From Priapulus caudatus (lineage: Eukaryota; Priapulida; Priapulimorpha; Priapulimorphida; Priapulidae): a stretch of 28,532 bases of DNA. This document shows positions 20,269-28,532 of the stretch, one piece after another (within the stretch, counting starts at the first letter, position 1; each line of letters begins with the position of its first letter). The translations under genes and the position numbers were made by a program. The DNA lies in contig NW_014578021.1 of assembly GCF_000485595.1 (NCBI RefSeq), positions 1 through 28,532 on the forward strand. Direction: 5' to 3'. The notes beneath the pieces are model-generated. The model was not told where the DNA came from and did no database searches. It saw nothing but the letters and a program-made list of their open reading frames with translations.

Positions 20269-20372
20269 TTTTTAGCTCAGCTGACGAAGTCAGATGCAGC
20301 TTGTAGAATCGCATGAATGTCCGTCTGTGCGTCAATAGTTACGGCACAAATCTTAACCGCTCAGTGTTAGTT
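20269..20372. repeat. Dispersed repeat (agctcagctgac family), junction copy 1
   Basis: tttttagctcagctgacgaa, then a 29-bp core from 20288 (agtcagatgcagcttg…cgcatga), then cgtc-rich words and ggcacaaatct. The same core occurs at 25426. The ctcagctgac/gtcagatgcag words are partly self-complementary. It lies in the gap between a block 5 exon and a block 2 exon, i.e. at an order break. Confidence 0.85.
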
Positions 20373-20472
20373 TGGTCAGAATCTTCTGCACCTTTGTCAC
20401 TTTGCATGTATGTCTGGATGTTTCTTCTGGGTGTGTGTGTGTGATGATGATTGGTTGCTCGCATTTTTTGAG

Positions 20473-20557
20473 ATGTGGACGACTTTATCGTGGATGATGA
20501 GGGTGAGCCAATCTCGAAGGAGAAGACTAAGAAGAAACGCTACAGACATGCCGATGC
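20473..20557 (+). CDS. SUPT6H: SPT6 exon, block 2 first exon
   Basis: Acceptor cattttttgag. With the leftover base of exon 5 it reads DVDDFIVDDEGEPISKEKTK, then KKRYRHAD, matching vertebrate DIDDFIVDDDGQPLKK...YTDA. Phase (two bases needed) fits exon 5 exactly. Donor gc|gtaagt, phase 2. Confidence 0.95.
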
Positions 20558-21181
20558 GTAAGTCACCGACCCTCTGTATGCTACGTCTGTCCTGTCGTCA
20601 CGTCACCTCATTAGGTTCTAGAATGTTTTAGATGTAGATGTTCTAGAATTTCAGTGTAGTGATTGGCCTTTTTGGCACTCCATGCAGTGATTCCCTTTTC
20701 ATACGTTTTCGCAATGGCGCAATCATAGAGACAATTGCGAAAACACGTGTGAATGGTGGTAGTGTAGTAGTCCAAGGTTATTGGAGTTACGGTAAGACTA
20801 GGAGAATGAAGCAGCATCAAGTATGATAGACTACTGTCACTTCAGCTTTAACAAGAAATGAAAACTACGAGCATACCTGTTACTAACTTCACATTTAAAC
20901 ATGAAAATTCGTGCCTGATAAACATATACTATTAAACACTGCTTTAAATGAGCACAAACAATGATTGTAATATGTATATATATGTTTATAATTGGATTAT
21001 AATAAAGGTTAGTCACTGTCAACCCCTCTGAGCTACCCAGAATGGCTCATGGGCTATAAAATGACGAATAATTATCGTAACACTGCGCAAATTAAGTATA
21101 TATTAAAAGTTAATTTTTCACCATGTGTACACTTGTGCTAATGTGTTACATATTTCTTCTGCCTGTGTCGTGGGGATGCAG

Positions 21182-21287
21182 TGCGTTACAGGAAGCACAA
21201 GACATTTTCGGGGTCGACTTCGATATGACTGAGTTCGATCAATACGGTGATGACGGATACGAGGAGTATGAGGAGGCAGAATTGGAT
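21182..21287 (+). CDS. SUPT6H: SPT6 exon, block 2 second exon (IWS1-binding region)
   Basis: Completes an Ala codon then ALQEAQDIFGVDFDMTEFDQ, and YGDDGYEEYEEAELD. The IFGVDFD motif lies in the short segment that yeast and animal SPT6 use to bind IWS1/SPN1. The acceptor is ggggatgcag at 21181. Donor gat|gtaagt, phase 0. Confidence 0.95.
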
Positions 21288-21713
21288 GTAAGTAGCTGCC
21301 TTGTCGCCATGCCGACGAGTAGATGTTACCGTCAGCTCGGTGGTGTAAAATGAAACACATTAATATGGGTAGAATATTAATACGTTTACGCAATAGTTAA
21401 TGAAGTATATGGTGACTGTTGAATAGTGTTTGACGGTGGATGTTGTGTGAAGACTGGTGAGGTTTGCTTGCAGATACCGCACTCCACACATTCTTCTCCA
21501 ACATTGTGTAGTTATCTGGAAACAGTTGATTGTTGCTTTTATTACTTTTGGGGATTTTCGTTCCAAATACCATATTTACTTCAGTTACCGTGTGAAACAA
21601 ATTGCGACTTAAAAATGCTAGCGGAACTTACGGAAGGTAGTGTTTTTGTCATGATGTAAACATGCCGCGTAAACAGAGCAGGTATCAATATCTGTATTTT
21701 GTCTCGGCGTCAG

Positions 21714-21890
21714 TACGAGGACGAAGAAGTGGAGGAAGGAGAGGAAGCTACGCGGACGAAGAAGAAGCCTAGCAAGAAGAAGGCGAAAAAGAGCATCTTC
21801 GATGTTTACGAGCCGAGTGAGCTGGAGCGAAGCCATTTCACCGAGGTCGATAACACGATCAGAACAAGTGATGTGCCCGAGCGATTCCAG
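21714..21890 (+). CDS. SUPT6H: SPT6 exon, block 2 third exon
   Basis: 59 codons: an acidic start YEDEEVEEGEE, a basic run KKKPSKKKAKKS, then IFDVYEPSELERSHFTEVDN and IRTSDVPERFQ. Vertebrate SPT6 has [20 protein letters not shown] and ATDLPERFQ. Ends phase 0 at cag|gtaact. The protein continues in the exon at 25576 (LRSIHVKP), about 3.7 kb away beyond two foreign blocks. Confidence 0.95.
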
Positions 21891-21974
21891 GTAACTCTCG
21901 TTATTCATACACGCACGACAGATGCGACAAACTAGCTACCTGTGAATTCATGTCACATTACTTTCGTGACATAA

Positions 21975-22160
21975 GCCGCGTTCACACGTAGCAAGAAATC
22001 CGGTATTTAGCGTTCACACGAGGCAAAATAAGAGCCCAAGAAATACGGTATCTAAACAGATCCGGTATTTCATGTAAATACGAGGCTTCCTAGACCCCGA
22101 ATAATTTGCCGTGCTTGAGAAATACCGGATTTCTTGGACCGCGCATTTCCTCGTGTAGAC
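21975..22160. mobile_element. Fold-back element at an SPT6 order break
   Basis: aagaaatccggtattt at 21993-22008 is exactly inverted at 22120-22135. The outer arms gcgttcacacg and cgtgtagac are looser inverses. About 185 bp, no frame. It lies between SPT6 exons at 21890 and 22299, which are not neighbours in the protein, and directly abuts a minisatellite fragment. Confidence 0.75.
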
Positions 22161-22250
22161 AGAGCCAAGAGACATTAGGGAGAGCTGAGACATGTTAGGC
22201 AGAGCCGAGACATATTAGGACAAAGCTGCGTCAAATAAGGCAGAGCTGAT
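22159..22250. repeat. Minisatellite fragment shared with the window end
   Basis: acagagccaagagacattag and the following ~27 bases are identical to 28339-28385. The repeating word is agagctgagacat.ttaggc. It directly follows the fold-back element and precedes the block 6 exons. Confidence 0.9.
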
Positions 22251-22298
22251 ATGTGTGCGATGGTGGGCGATGGCGTTTGCATTCTTGCGTTCTTGCAG

Positions 22299-22435
22299 GC
22301 ATCGAGTCGTAAGCTGTACAACTGGTTGAAGATAGCGCCGTACCAGGCTGAGCAGCAGCTGGAGGACTACGATGATGAGGACTACGACCCCTCGCACGGT
22401 CTCAGGGTCATCTCGATCGCATTCGTCCCCGAACT
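22299..22435 (+). CDS. SUPT6H: SPT6 exon, block 6 first exon
   Basis: Acceptor ttcttgcag. [20 protein letters not shown], then LEDYDDEDYD and GLRVISIAFVPE; vertebrate SPT6 has [20 protein letters not shown] ... IRVLGIAF. The GLRVISIAF strand opens the YqgF-like (RNase H fold) domain. Donor ct|gtacgt, phase 2. The frame runs on into the intron, which explains a longer open frame here. Confidence 0.93.
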
Positions 22436-22941
22436 GTACGTGCGCGCCCCCGGAGTGGTGCATATGCTTATGTGTGGAGGGGAAAGGGGGCTCAGTAAGA
22501 GTAGTATCACATGTAAAAAAATTTAAATTTAAAAATTCAGCTGTACACTATATTTGAAATCATTTAGTATACCCACCTTTAACATCATATGTGCCAATTT
22601 TGGTGCTTTTACCAGAAACCCCACAATTCTTTTACATATCTGCCCCACTATTGGGGGTTGATAGCTAAAGGTGATCATATGAGAGTATGTGGCAGCTTAG
22701 CAGAGTAAATGTAGATTTCGGATGATTTGCATTTTGATTTATTCATGTTTGGTTCTAGAATATCGTGTATAGGTTTAATTCTTTCAGTAATGAAAATTGT
22801 TGGTCAGAACAGCTAAGAAAAGAAGGCATCAGTGCAACTTGCCAGTAGAGGGTAGACGTGGTAGACCCATGGCTGTAGGATGTTGAGAAGCTGTTAGTGG
22901 AGTGAAAACGGACAGCTATAGCAATATTCGTATGTTTACAG

Positions 22942-23059
22942 TGACATGGCAGCATTCGCAGCATTTGTGGATGGTGAGGGCAACATGCAGGACTTTCTGC
23001 GGCTGTGCCATCTGAATAAGCGCAAGAACTCGTACCATGAATCGGATAAAACCCTTAAG
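22942..23059 (+). CDS. SUPT6H: SPT6 exon, block 6 second exon
   Basis: Acceptor tatgtttacag; one base completes Leu, then DMAAFAAFVDGEGNMQDFLR, LCHLNKRKNSYHESDKTLK. Corresponds to vertebrate [26 protein letters not shown] within the YqgF-like domain. No start codon is implied; the short exon lies in a longer stop-rich region. Donor aag|gtactt, phase 0. Confidence 0.9.
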
Positions 23060-23706
23060 GTACTTCTTTTGTTTGTTGTTTGTGTGGATACATGTTATTA
23101 ATGCGTTTATTTAATGACTATCTGTATTATAATCATAAAGATAATTTTTAATTACTATATAAATAATTAATGACTAATATATATATATAATGAAGATAAG
23201 ACCAGCCTGCATTGATATATTGCGGCCATTATTGTTTCATCTATTTTACTTCATTAAATTAAGTAATCGAGCAAAAATAACCATAATATAAAAACAAAAA
23301 TAATGACGTGTATACCCGAATTTATTCGGGATCAAAATGCAACCAAGTTCTCCCTGTAGCAAACGTCCTGGTCAGAGTCAAAAGAGGTTGAGAGCCAATG
23401 TCCGAGTGTGTCACTCGGATTTTTGTGTGAAACTGTGACACTGGTGTCACACTGCTCGTCAGTGAAAAAAATACACGGGGGCTCGGGGCGATTTAGCCCC
23501 CGAAATGCCAAAAAGAGCCCCGGAAATGTCAAAAAGAGCCCCCGGAAATTTGCATAGAGTTCAATGCAAACCAAATTTTAGAGTCCTATTTTCATGCACG
23601 CGAGCTTGAAAAGTAGCCCCCGAAATTTTTTTTTACCCACAATTTTTTTCCCTGCTGCTCGTACTCGTGTTCATGCTGATGTTGATGCTTCGTCTTGCGT
23701 CTCCAG
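23060..23706. other. SPT6 intron with tandem agagcccc words
   Basis: An AT-rich part (23100-23310), a short inverted cccgaatttattcggg at 23316-23331, and three spaced copies of gccc(c)cg(g)aaat with aaaaagag linkers (23499-23550), recurring at 23614-23626. No gene seen. Confidence 0.6.
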
Positions 23707-23919
23707 GAGACGGACCTTCGGTCACTGAAGCGCTTCATCACGTCGAAGAAGCCGCACGTGGTCGTCGTGGGAACAGACTGTCGGGATGCTGCGATGATCC
23801 AGCAGGATGTGCAGGAGTTGGTCACCGACCTGGAGAGCGACAACCAGATGGCGCCCATCTCGGTGGAACTCGTCGACAACGAGCTATCGGAAGTCTACTC
23901 GACGACGAAGAGGGCAGAC
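23707..23919 (+). CDS. SUPT6H: SPT6 exon, block 6 third exon
   Basis: 71 codons: [59 protein letters not shown], D. Vertebrate SPT6 has [21 protein letters not shown] and [20 protein letters not shown]. This is the second half of the YqgF-like domain. Acceptor gcgtctccag, donor gac|gtaggt, phase 0. Confidence 0.95.
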
Positions 23920-24018
23920 GTAGGTTTTCTCCCATATATATTCCCTGCTCTGCTACACGTTGCCACACTATCTCCTATCTACTATCTACTTTCACAGTGC
24001 TAGAGAGTTACCTTATAG

Positions 24019-24193
24019 CAGTGGTTCTTAACATTTTGCGATTCATGCACTCCTTTGAGAATCTGGTAAAAGCTATGGACCCCTCCCCAGAAAAAATGCA
24101 CATGAACACAAAATTTTGCATGCGCCTGGTTCACGGACCCCCTGAAGCCCATCCACGCACGGGCCCCAAAGGATCACAGGTTAAGATTCCTTG
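24019..24193. mobile_element. Non-autonomous hAT-type element, 175 bp
   Basis: Begins cagtggttcttaac and ends gttaagattccttg (10 of 14 end bases inverted-match), flanked by an 8-bp duplication with one mismatch, ccttatag (24011-24018) and ccctatag (24194-24201). Eight-bp target duplications and a CAGTGGTTC-type end are hallmarks of hAT transposons. The interior (gaatctggtaaaagctatgg, ttcacggaccccctgaagcc) closely recalls an old mammalian interspersed repeat as I remember it; I cannot name the family. It sits in the intron before the exon at 24296 in plus or minus orientation. Confidence 0.8.
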
Positions 24194-24295
24194 CCCTATA
24201 GTGAGACTGAAGTTAAGTTGAAGTTGCAGTGATATCAAAAACTTGGTGTGGTTGAAAATGCGAGCAAGAAATATTTCGTCATGTTTTGTCTGCAG

Positions 24296-24385
24296 CAAAG
24301 TTTTCGCGACTACCCACCACTGCTGCGGCAGGCGATCTCACTGGCACGCCGCATTCAAGACCCGCTCATCGAATTCTCGCAGAAA
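24296..24385 (+). CDS. SUPT6H: SPT6 exon, block 6 last exon
   Basis: [30 protein letters not shown]: vertebrate [28 protein letters not shown]. Acceptor ttgtctgcag, donor aaa|gtaact, phase 0. The next part of SPT6 (the VCSSDEDILCL-type segment, then helix-hairpin-helix) is not found in the window. Confidence 0.95.
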
Positions 24386-24599
24386 GTAACTTTTGAGTAT
24401 CTAGGCAGCTGTGTATACATGCGTGTATGTATGCACGGACTTGTACGCGTGCCTGTCTCTGATGCAGATATATTTCCCTTTAATCATCGAGTACCTGAGC
24501 AAGTTGACATGTCTGCACGCGACTGTGCTGCGTGTTGGCTTGTGTCTCGTCTGTGTGCACATGCCCCGTGTCACCTGACGTGTGTTGTTATTGTTACAG

Positions 24600-24750
24600 T
24601 CAGTTTTCGACGGCGGAGGATGTCATTAAAGGTTCTCAGCACATGGTTGCGACGCAGATCTCTCGCGAACCTCTAGTCCGACAATGCGTGAGGCAGACAT
24701 ACTACGAACGAGCCAAGATCCATATTGCACCCACGAAGAAGGGAAAGAAG
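24600..24750 (+). CDS. SUPT6H: SPT6 exon, block 4 first exon (displaced)
   Basis: Acceptor ttattgttacag; one base completes a codon, then [50 protein letters not shown]. Vertebrate: [29 protein letters not shown] and NITPTKKGRK, split here. Its phase needs a preceding exon ending with two bases; the exon ahead in the window (24385) ends phase 0, so the order is wrong. Ends aag|gtaaag, phase 0. Confidence 0.95.
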
Positions 24751-25070
24751 GTAAAGCAAGTGTCTGTTAATGCTAACCAGAAGAGGGGTAATTTTCTTTA
24801 GCTTTAGTTTAAAAGTTGTATGTACACAGGCGCGTCCACACTGCAGGAGGATGACAAAACCTGAGACATAAACAAAATTTGAGAAACGATAGTGAGAGTG
24901 GAGTTAAACTAAGTACTCCTAAGGCTTTCAGCAATTAGGTAACGAAGTTTGCCAAAGGATACGTGAACGGGAAAGTGGAAAGATTTTTTCAGCCTGTGGT
25001 GTGTGTGTGATGTACCAGTGCCATGTCACCGAATGTCAGGTTTCCAAAAGGTTTTTTTACGTTTACGCAG

Positions 25071-25166
25071 GAAATTGATGAAAATCATATGCTCTACTCG
25101 CTGAAGTATATCAAGAACAAGCCAGTGAAGGATCTAAAGGGTGATCAGTTCCTAAAGATGTCCATG
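25071..25166 (+). CDS. SUPT6H: SPT6 exon, block 4 second exon
   Basis: EIDENHMLYSLKYIKNKPVK, DLKGDQFLKMSM, 32 codons. Vertebrate: [35 protein letters not shown], where the text after FLK continues into the exon at 19497 (AEDDGL). Acceptor gtttacgcag, donor atg|gtatgt, phase 0, consistent with that join. Confidence 0.95.
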
Positions 25167-25343
25167 GTATGTATTTCACTAACGTTGGGTTCATGAGCTT
25201 CATGAAAAACCTGGAAAGTCTTGGAATTTTAAAATAACATTTTTTGAGGTTTGCAAAAAATTGGAAAAATGCTATTGTTACAGTTGGTCCTGGACGGTTC
25301 TGAAAATTAAGCACATCATTTGTGTCTGCGTTTTATCAGTGAC

Positions 25344-25512
25344 TAGCGGGATACCCGGCGTTGCCCGGGGAAATCAGTGGCGTTACTCAGTTGGCTTGAG
25401 GCATGTTTTTAGCTCATCTGACATAGTCAGATGCAGCTTGTAGAATCGCATGAGCGTGCGTGCGTTTGTGCGTGCGTCCGTCAACAGTTGGGCACAAATC
25501 TAAACGGCTCGA
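25344..25512. repeat. Dispersed repeats at second order break
   Basis: tagcgggatacccggcgttg (a word widespread in animal genomes) is followed at 25406 by tttttagctcatctgacata and the 29-bp core identical to that at 20288, then cgtgcgtgcg runs and gggcacaaatct. It lies between the block 4 and block 3 exons. Confidence 0.8.
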
Positions 25513-25575
25513 CGTACAGATTCGAAAGTCGGGACAGTGGTTATAATCTTTCTTTTGTAAAATCTGGCATTTCAG

Positions 25576-25677
25576 TTGCGATCCATTCATGTTAAGCCAA
25601 CGGAAGAGAGAGAACTTGAAGAGGAGGCTGACTGGATTTATAAGCATGCTTTCTGCACTCCACCCATCTCTATACAG
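25576..25677 (+). CDS. SUPT6H: SPT6 exon, block 3 first exon (displaced)
   Basis: [34 protein letters not shown]. Vertebrate: [26 protein letters not shown]. In the protein it follows VPERFQ (exon ending 21890, phase 0). Acceptor ggcatttcag, donor cag|gtttgt, phase 0. Confidence 0.95.
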
Positions 25678-26014
25678 GTTTGTCCTCAGTACTGTTCTGT
25701 CCACAATATAATTTTAGAAAAGAACCCCTGCACCTGGTGAATCCGTCTGAGCTCGGTTGACTATTTAAAATGGTAGGCCCGTCTCCAGTAATGGGGGTGT
25801 AAAAGAACAACTGAGCGCGTTAAACCCTTTTGGCAGTATCGGCCAAGAGGTCGACTAGGGTGTAGGGGTTATGCACTAGGACTAACTAGTGAGTGAGACT
25901 TCAACTTCCTAACCCTACAGCTAGTTAGTTTACACTATGTGATCAAATGGGGAACTGATGCAGATCTGATTCAATTTAAAAATTAAACTGGTTTTCTCGT
26001 TACTACGTTTGCAG

Positions 26015-26212
26015 GACATGTACGATCAGGTAGAAGGCCTGAGTTACACAAACACAAAGGGACCGACTGCGATCGGGAAAATCCGAGAGGCGCTCAACTT
26101 CATGCGAAACCAGCAGTTTGAGGTTCCGTTCATCGCCTTCTACAGGAAAGAATATGTGGAGCCTGACCTAAACATTAATGATCTGTGGAAAGTCTACCAC
26201 TGGGATGAAAAG
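26015..26212 (+). CDS. SUPT6H: SPT6 exon, block 3 second exon (Tex-like N-terminal core)
   Basis: 66 codons: [66 protein letters not shown]. The [10 protein letters not shown] motif corresponds to the VPFIARYRKE of bacterial Tex proteins, SPT6's distant relatives. Acceptor cgtttgcag, donor aag|gtagct, phase 0. Confidence 0.97.
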
Positions 26213-26635
26213 GTAGCTACCTGTACTACTGTTGCACTGTGGGCGGGGCACTGCTGGTATCAAAATGGCAATATTACATGGGCAGAATAATGCTGAGTAT
26301 TAGAGGCACACTAATGGTACTGCAGTATTGGAGGGATTGCACTAATGGCCAGAGTTTATATGGGACTTTGAACGTCTATGAATGTTAAAATGACATTTTT
26401 CAGGTCTGGAAAGTTATGGAAAATAGTCAATTTTTATATTTAGTGACTCCTAGCAAGTCCTAGAAAATGAGCACTTGTATATCGTACCCACAGTTTTCAG
26501 TGATAATGTTTATGCTGAATATATAACAATTTATTAAAGAAATTTTAACCCAGAGTGCTGCAAGTACATTAATCGCTAATGTACCAACCCTGAATAGTCT
26601 TGCACTAATCGTAGTAAAGTGTTGTCTATAGACAT

Positions 26636-26835
26636 AGACTTTATGTTGTCAAATTAGCGAATTGGACCAATTTTGCTGCTATACAACCGACAATCGGCAG
26701 TGTAAACGCAAAAGTTGCGGGACCAACCGATCGATAGCAACTAGTTGAGAGATTAGAACATGTTCTATTTTCACCCACTTGGTGTTGCCGAATTGCGAAA
26801 TTGGTTCAACTCGCCAATTTGACAACACAAAGTCT
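26636..26835. mobile_element. 200-bp inverted-repeat element in SPT6 intron
   Basis: agactttatgttgtcaaatt at the left and its near-inverse aatttgacaacacaaagtct at the right; arms extend about 38 bp (gcgaattggaccaattt / aaattggttcaactcgcc). No frame; MITE-like. It lies between two exons that are true neighbours in the protein, so it does not mark a break. Confidence 0.85.
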
Positions 26836-26924
26836 GTAGTGTAAACCCAGCTTCACACTGGTAGTACAGTAATACCGTGTAGTACAGTGTTGATAACACT
26901 GCTTCTGTTGCCATGGTTGCGCAG

Positions 26925-27067
26925 TGGTCGCAGCTGCGTCGACGCAAGAAGAACCTGACGCGTCTGTTTGAGCGTATGCAGCATTACCAGTACGAGCAGG
27001 TGGCGGCCGATGTAGACCAGCCCCTTGCTGACAGCTTCAGGACTCTCTCTGCGCAGGATATCGAGAG
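26925..27067 (+). CDS. SUPT6H: SPT6 exon, block 3 third exon
   Basis: [47 protein letters not shown] and two leftover bases. Vertebrate: [22 protein letters not shown], continuing to DTTDMERLKDVQ. Acceptor ggttgcgcag, donor ag|gtgaga, phase 2. The next exons of the protein (the LKDVQSMDEL-type segment onwards) are not seen in the remaining 1.4 kb. Confidence 0.95.
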
Positions 27068-27465
27068 GTGAGAACAAACTGCATATATGTGTCTCTGTCT
27101 GGATGTCCGTCCATCTGTCCATCCATCTTTTTAATCATATTTCTCTATGCACATCCGTGCATTCATGCGCACGTGCACAGTTTACCCTTGGATACTGATA
27201 TTGTAATTCTTGCCAATAAATTGTAATCTATGTAATCTATTGTTAAAAAAAGAAGTGCTCTCGATAACTCGTTTGAAAAAAAAATTTGTCTTTGCTACAA
27301 TGGTGTCCTCAATTTTCTGGTTAAACCAAAGCCAATGCTTGGCTTCAAAAAAAATTTTGATTAAACAAAGGCAAAATAATCTTGCTTCCCCCCAAAAAAT
27401 TACAATTGTACTCCAGATAGTGTAGTGTAAAAAATAATGCTATGTATGCAATAATGTAACCTAAA
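27068..27465. other. Intron or flank after SPT6 exon, no gene
   Basis: Contains ccgtccatctgtccatccat near 27105 and A-rich patches. No SPT6 exon and no other conserved frame is seen. Confidence 0.5.
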
Positions 27466-27570
27466 CACTAGGGTTGTAACGATCCACCGAAATTGAATCG
27501 GATCGCGATTCTCTTCCCTCGATCCGATCCTCGATATTTTTCCCCGTATTTTCGGTTCCACTTCGATACC
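27466..27570. mobile_element. Possible MITE end
   Basis: cactagggttgtaacgatcc followed by gaatcggatcgcgattc and ctcgatccgatcctcgat words. The agggttgtaacgat start and the nested inverse words are typical of short terminal-inverted-repeat elements in animals. I do not find the matching right end, so the limits are uncertain. Confidence 0.4.
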
Positions 27571-28140
27571 ACTTTTTTCCTCCAATAGATGGCGGCACTA
27601 CGCTATATACTGTGGAGTGTTACTCACCAATGTTACTCAGCAGAGGAAACCCATCACCAGTGCGAAATTGGAGGTCACAGGTCAAAGGGCAGTGGGGGAA
27701 AGGTTAGATATCAGACATTTTCTGAGGACATGGTCTAACGGACCGAGTGCAAACCTTTTTTGTTTCAGCGCTGACCTACCATTTTTATCACTTTATTGAA
27801 AGGACCATGAAATGTACTTTCGGCTGACGTGCGAAGAGTAAGTGTCTGATAACCTTTTGACCCTCAAGAGGAGGGTTAAACATGGATTTGTTGACTGTTA
27901 ACAAAGGACCGAACTGCTTTTGCTATTAGAGCCCTCTTCACCCGCCCCCCCCACCACCACCACTGCGCTCGCGCTCGATGCATATCCATGATAACGTTAA
28001 CATAGCGAAGTCATTAAAGTTACACAGCTATATCTTTATTACTGTACTACCAGTATAGCAAAGCCTATCAACACGGTGGCGGGAGGGCACACTTGATTCG
28101 GTTGCCAGTGAGTTTATCAGAAGAATACCCGGCTACTAGG
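27571..28140. other. No gene seen
   Basis: Mixed-composition DNA with a C-rich run (27940-27960). The frame at 27617-27799 is not conserved in any way I can see. Confidence 0.5.
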
Positions 28141-28144
28141 CATT

Positions 28145-28532
28145 GGCCTAAGAGATATTAGGCTAATTGGCCTAAGAGATATTAGGCAGAGATGTGACAG
28201 AGCTGAGACATACTAGGTAGAGCTGACACAGAGCCAAGACATATTAGGGAGAGCTGAGTCATATTAGGCGGCGATGTGACAGAGCTGAGGCATATTAGAC
28301 AGCTGTGACAGAGCTGAGACATACTAGGCAGAGCTGAAACAGAGCCAAGAGACATTAGGGAGAGCTGAGACATGTTAGGCAGAGCTGAAACAGAGCTGAG
28401 ACATGTTAGGCAGAGCCGTGACAGAGCTGAAACATATTAGGACAAAGCTGAGACAGAGCCAAGAGACATTAGGGAGAGCTGAGACATGTTAGGCAGAGCC
28501 GTGACAGAGCTGAAACATATTAGGACAAAGCT
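28145..28532. repeat. Minisatellite running off the window end
   Basis: Built from 20-bp words (agagctgagacatattaggc and variants) mixed with 10-bp words (agagctgtga). A higher-order unit of about 111-114 bp is marked by agagccaagagacattaggg-type words at 28230, 28341 and 28455; the last two units are nearly identical. The long minus-strand frame here is a by-product of the repeat. The right limit is beyond the window. Confidence 0.9.

Larger units (their letters stand above)
15706..27067 (+). other. SUPT6H: SUPT6H (SPT6) locus, 19 exons in scrambled order
   Basis: SPT6 is a nuclear histone chaperone that binds H3-H4 and nucleosomes, travels with RNA polymerase II and partners with IWS1/SPN1. 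All 19 exons found are on the plus strand and together encode about 818 residues. In window order the blocks are: 1 (15706-19287), 5 (19497-20187), 2 (20473-21890), 6 (22299-24385), 4 (24600-25166), 3 (25576-27067), numbered by place in the family protein. Block phases join correctly as 1-2, 2-3, 4-5 and 5-6. A segment between blocks 3 and 4 (very roughly 145 residues, judging from the vertebrate protein) and all of the later protein (helix-hairpin-helix, S1, tandem SH2) are not in the window. As laid out, the locus could not give normal SPT6 by cis-splicing. Each exon is described separately. Confidence 0.9.

Noticed and set aside
23667-24221. 184-codon plus-strand frame
   Set aside because: Overlaps the SPT6 exon at 23707-23919 in a different frame; the other frame holds the conserved sequence.
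28182-28373. Minus-strand repetitive MSQL-type protein
   Set aside because: It is a by-product of the minisatellite period; the repeat shows no codon-level constraint.

Overview
The window reads as genomic DNA of an invertebrate animal. It has short coding exons with GT-AG introns, a CYP2-type cytochrome P450 exon pair, an animal-type SUPT6H (SPT6) gene, an R4/Dong-like non-LTR retrotransposon, a tRNA-derived SINE and many fold-back (MITE-like) repeats. I cannot name the species or phylum. No bacterial, phage or CRISPR feature is present.

Layout. 1-8101 is mostly a composite satellite of about 1.3-1.7 kb per unit, holding AT-rich DNA, tandem GC-rich dyads, a short ATG-led exon-like block, 180-bp subrepeats and GT runs. 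A broken P450 fragment (2769-3301) interrupts it, with two copies of a ~350-bp segment on either side. A possible minus-strand first exon lies at 4428-4469. 8115-9626 is a decayed retrotransposon with reverse transcriptase and a C-terminal CCHC motif. 9627-15110 is gene-poor: a SINE, an AT-rich fold-back, three copies of one inverted-repeat family (one with another element nested in it), a ~750-bp inverted repeat and a near-perfect 62-bp palindrome. 15111-15705 is the upstream region of SUPT6H.

15706-27067 holds 19 clear plus-strand exons of SUPT6H, the histone chaperone and RNA polymerase II elongation factor. Each exon has plausible splice sites and conserved protein sequence, but their order is scrambled. 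Numbering blocks by their place in the protein, the window order is 1, 5, 2, 6, 4, 3. Splice phases agree at every directly testable join in protein order and fail at three of the five joins in window order. A stretch of very roughly 145 residues between blocks 3 and 4 is absent, as is everything after the start of the YqgF-like region. Dispersed repeats sit in three of the five wrong junctions. Together with the indel-riddled satellite copies in 1-7200, this points first to a misassembled, gap-filled contig. A real rearrangement is possible and would be remarkable.

The 3' end (27068-28532) has a possible MITE end and a minisatellite that runs off the window and shares a 47-bp identical stretch with the junction at 22159.
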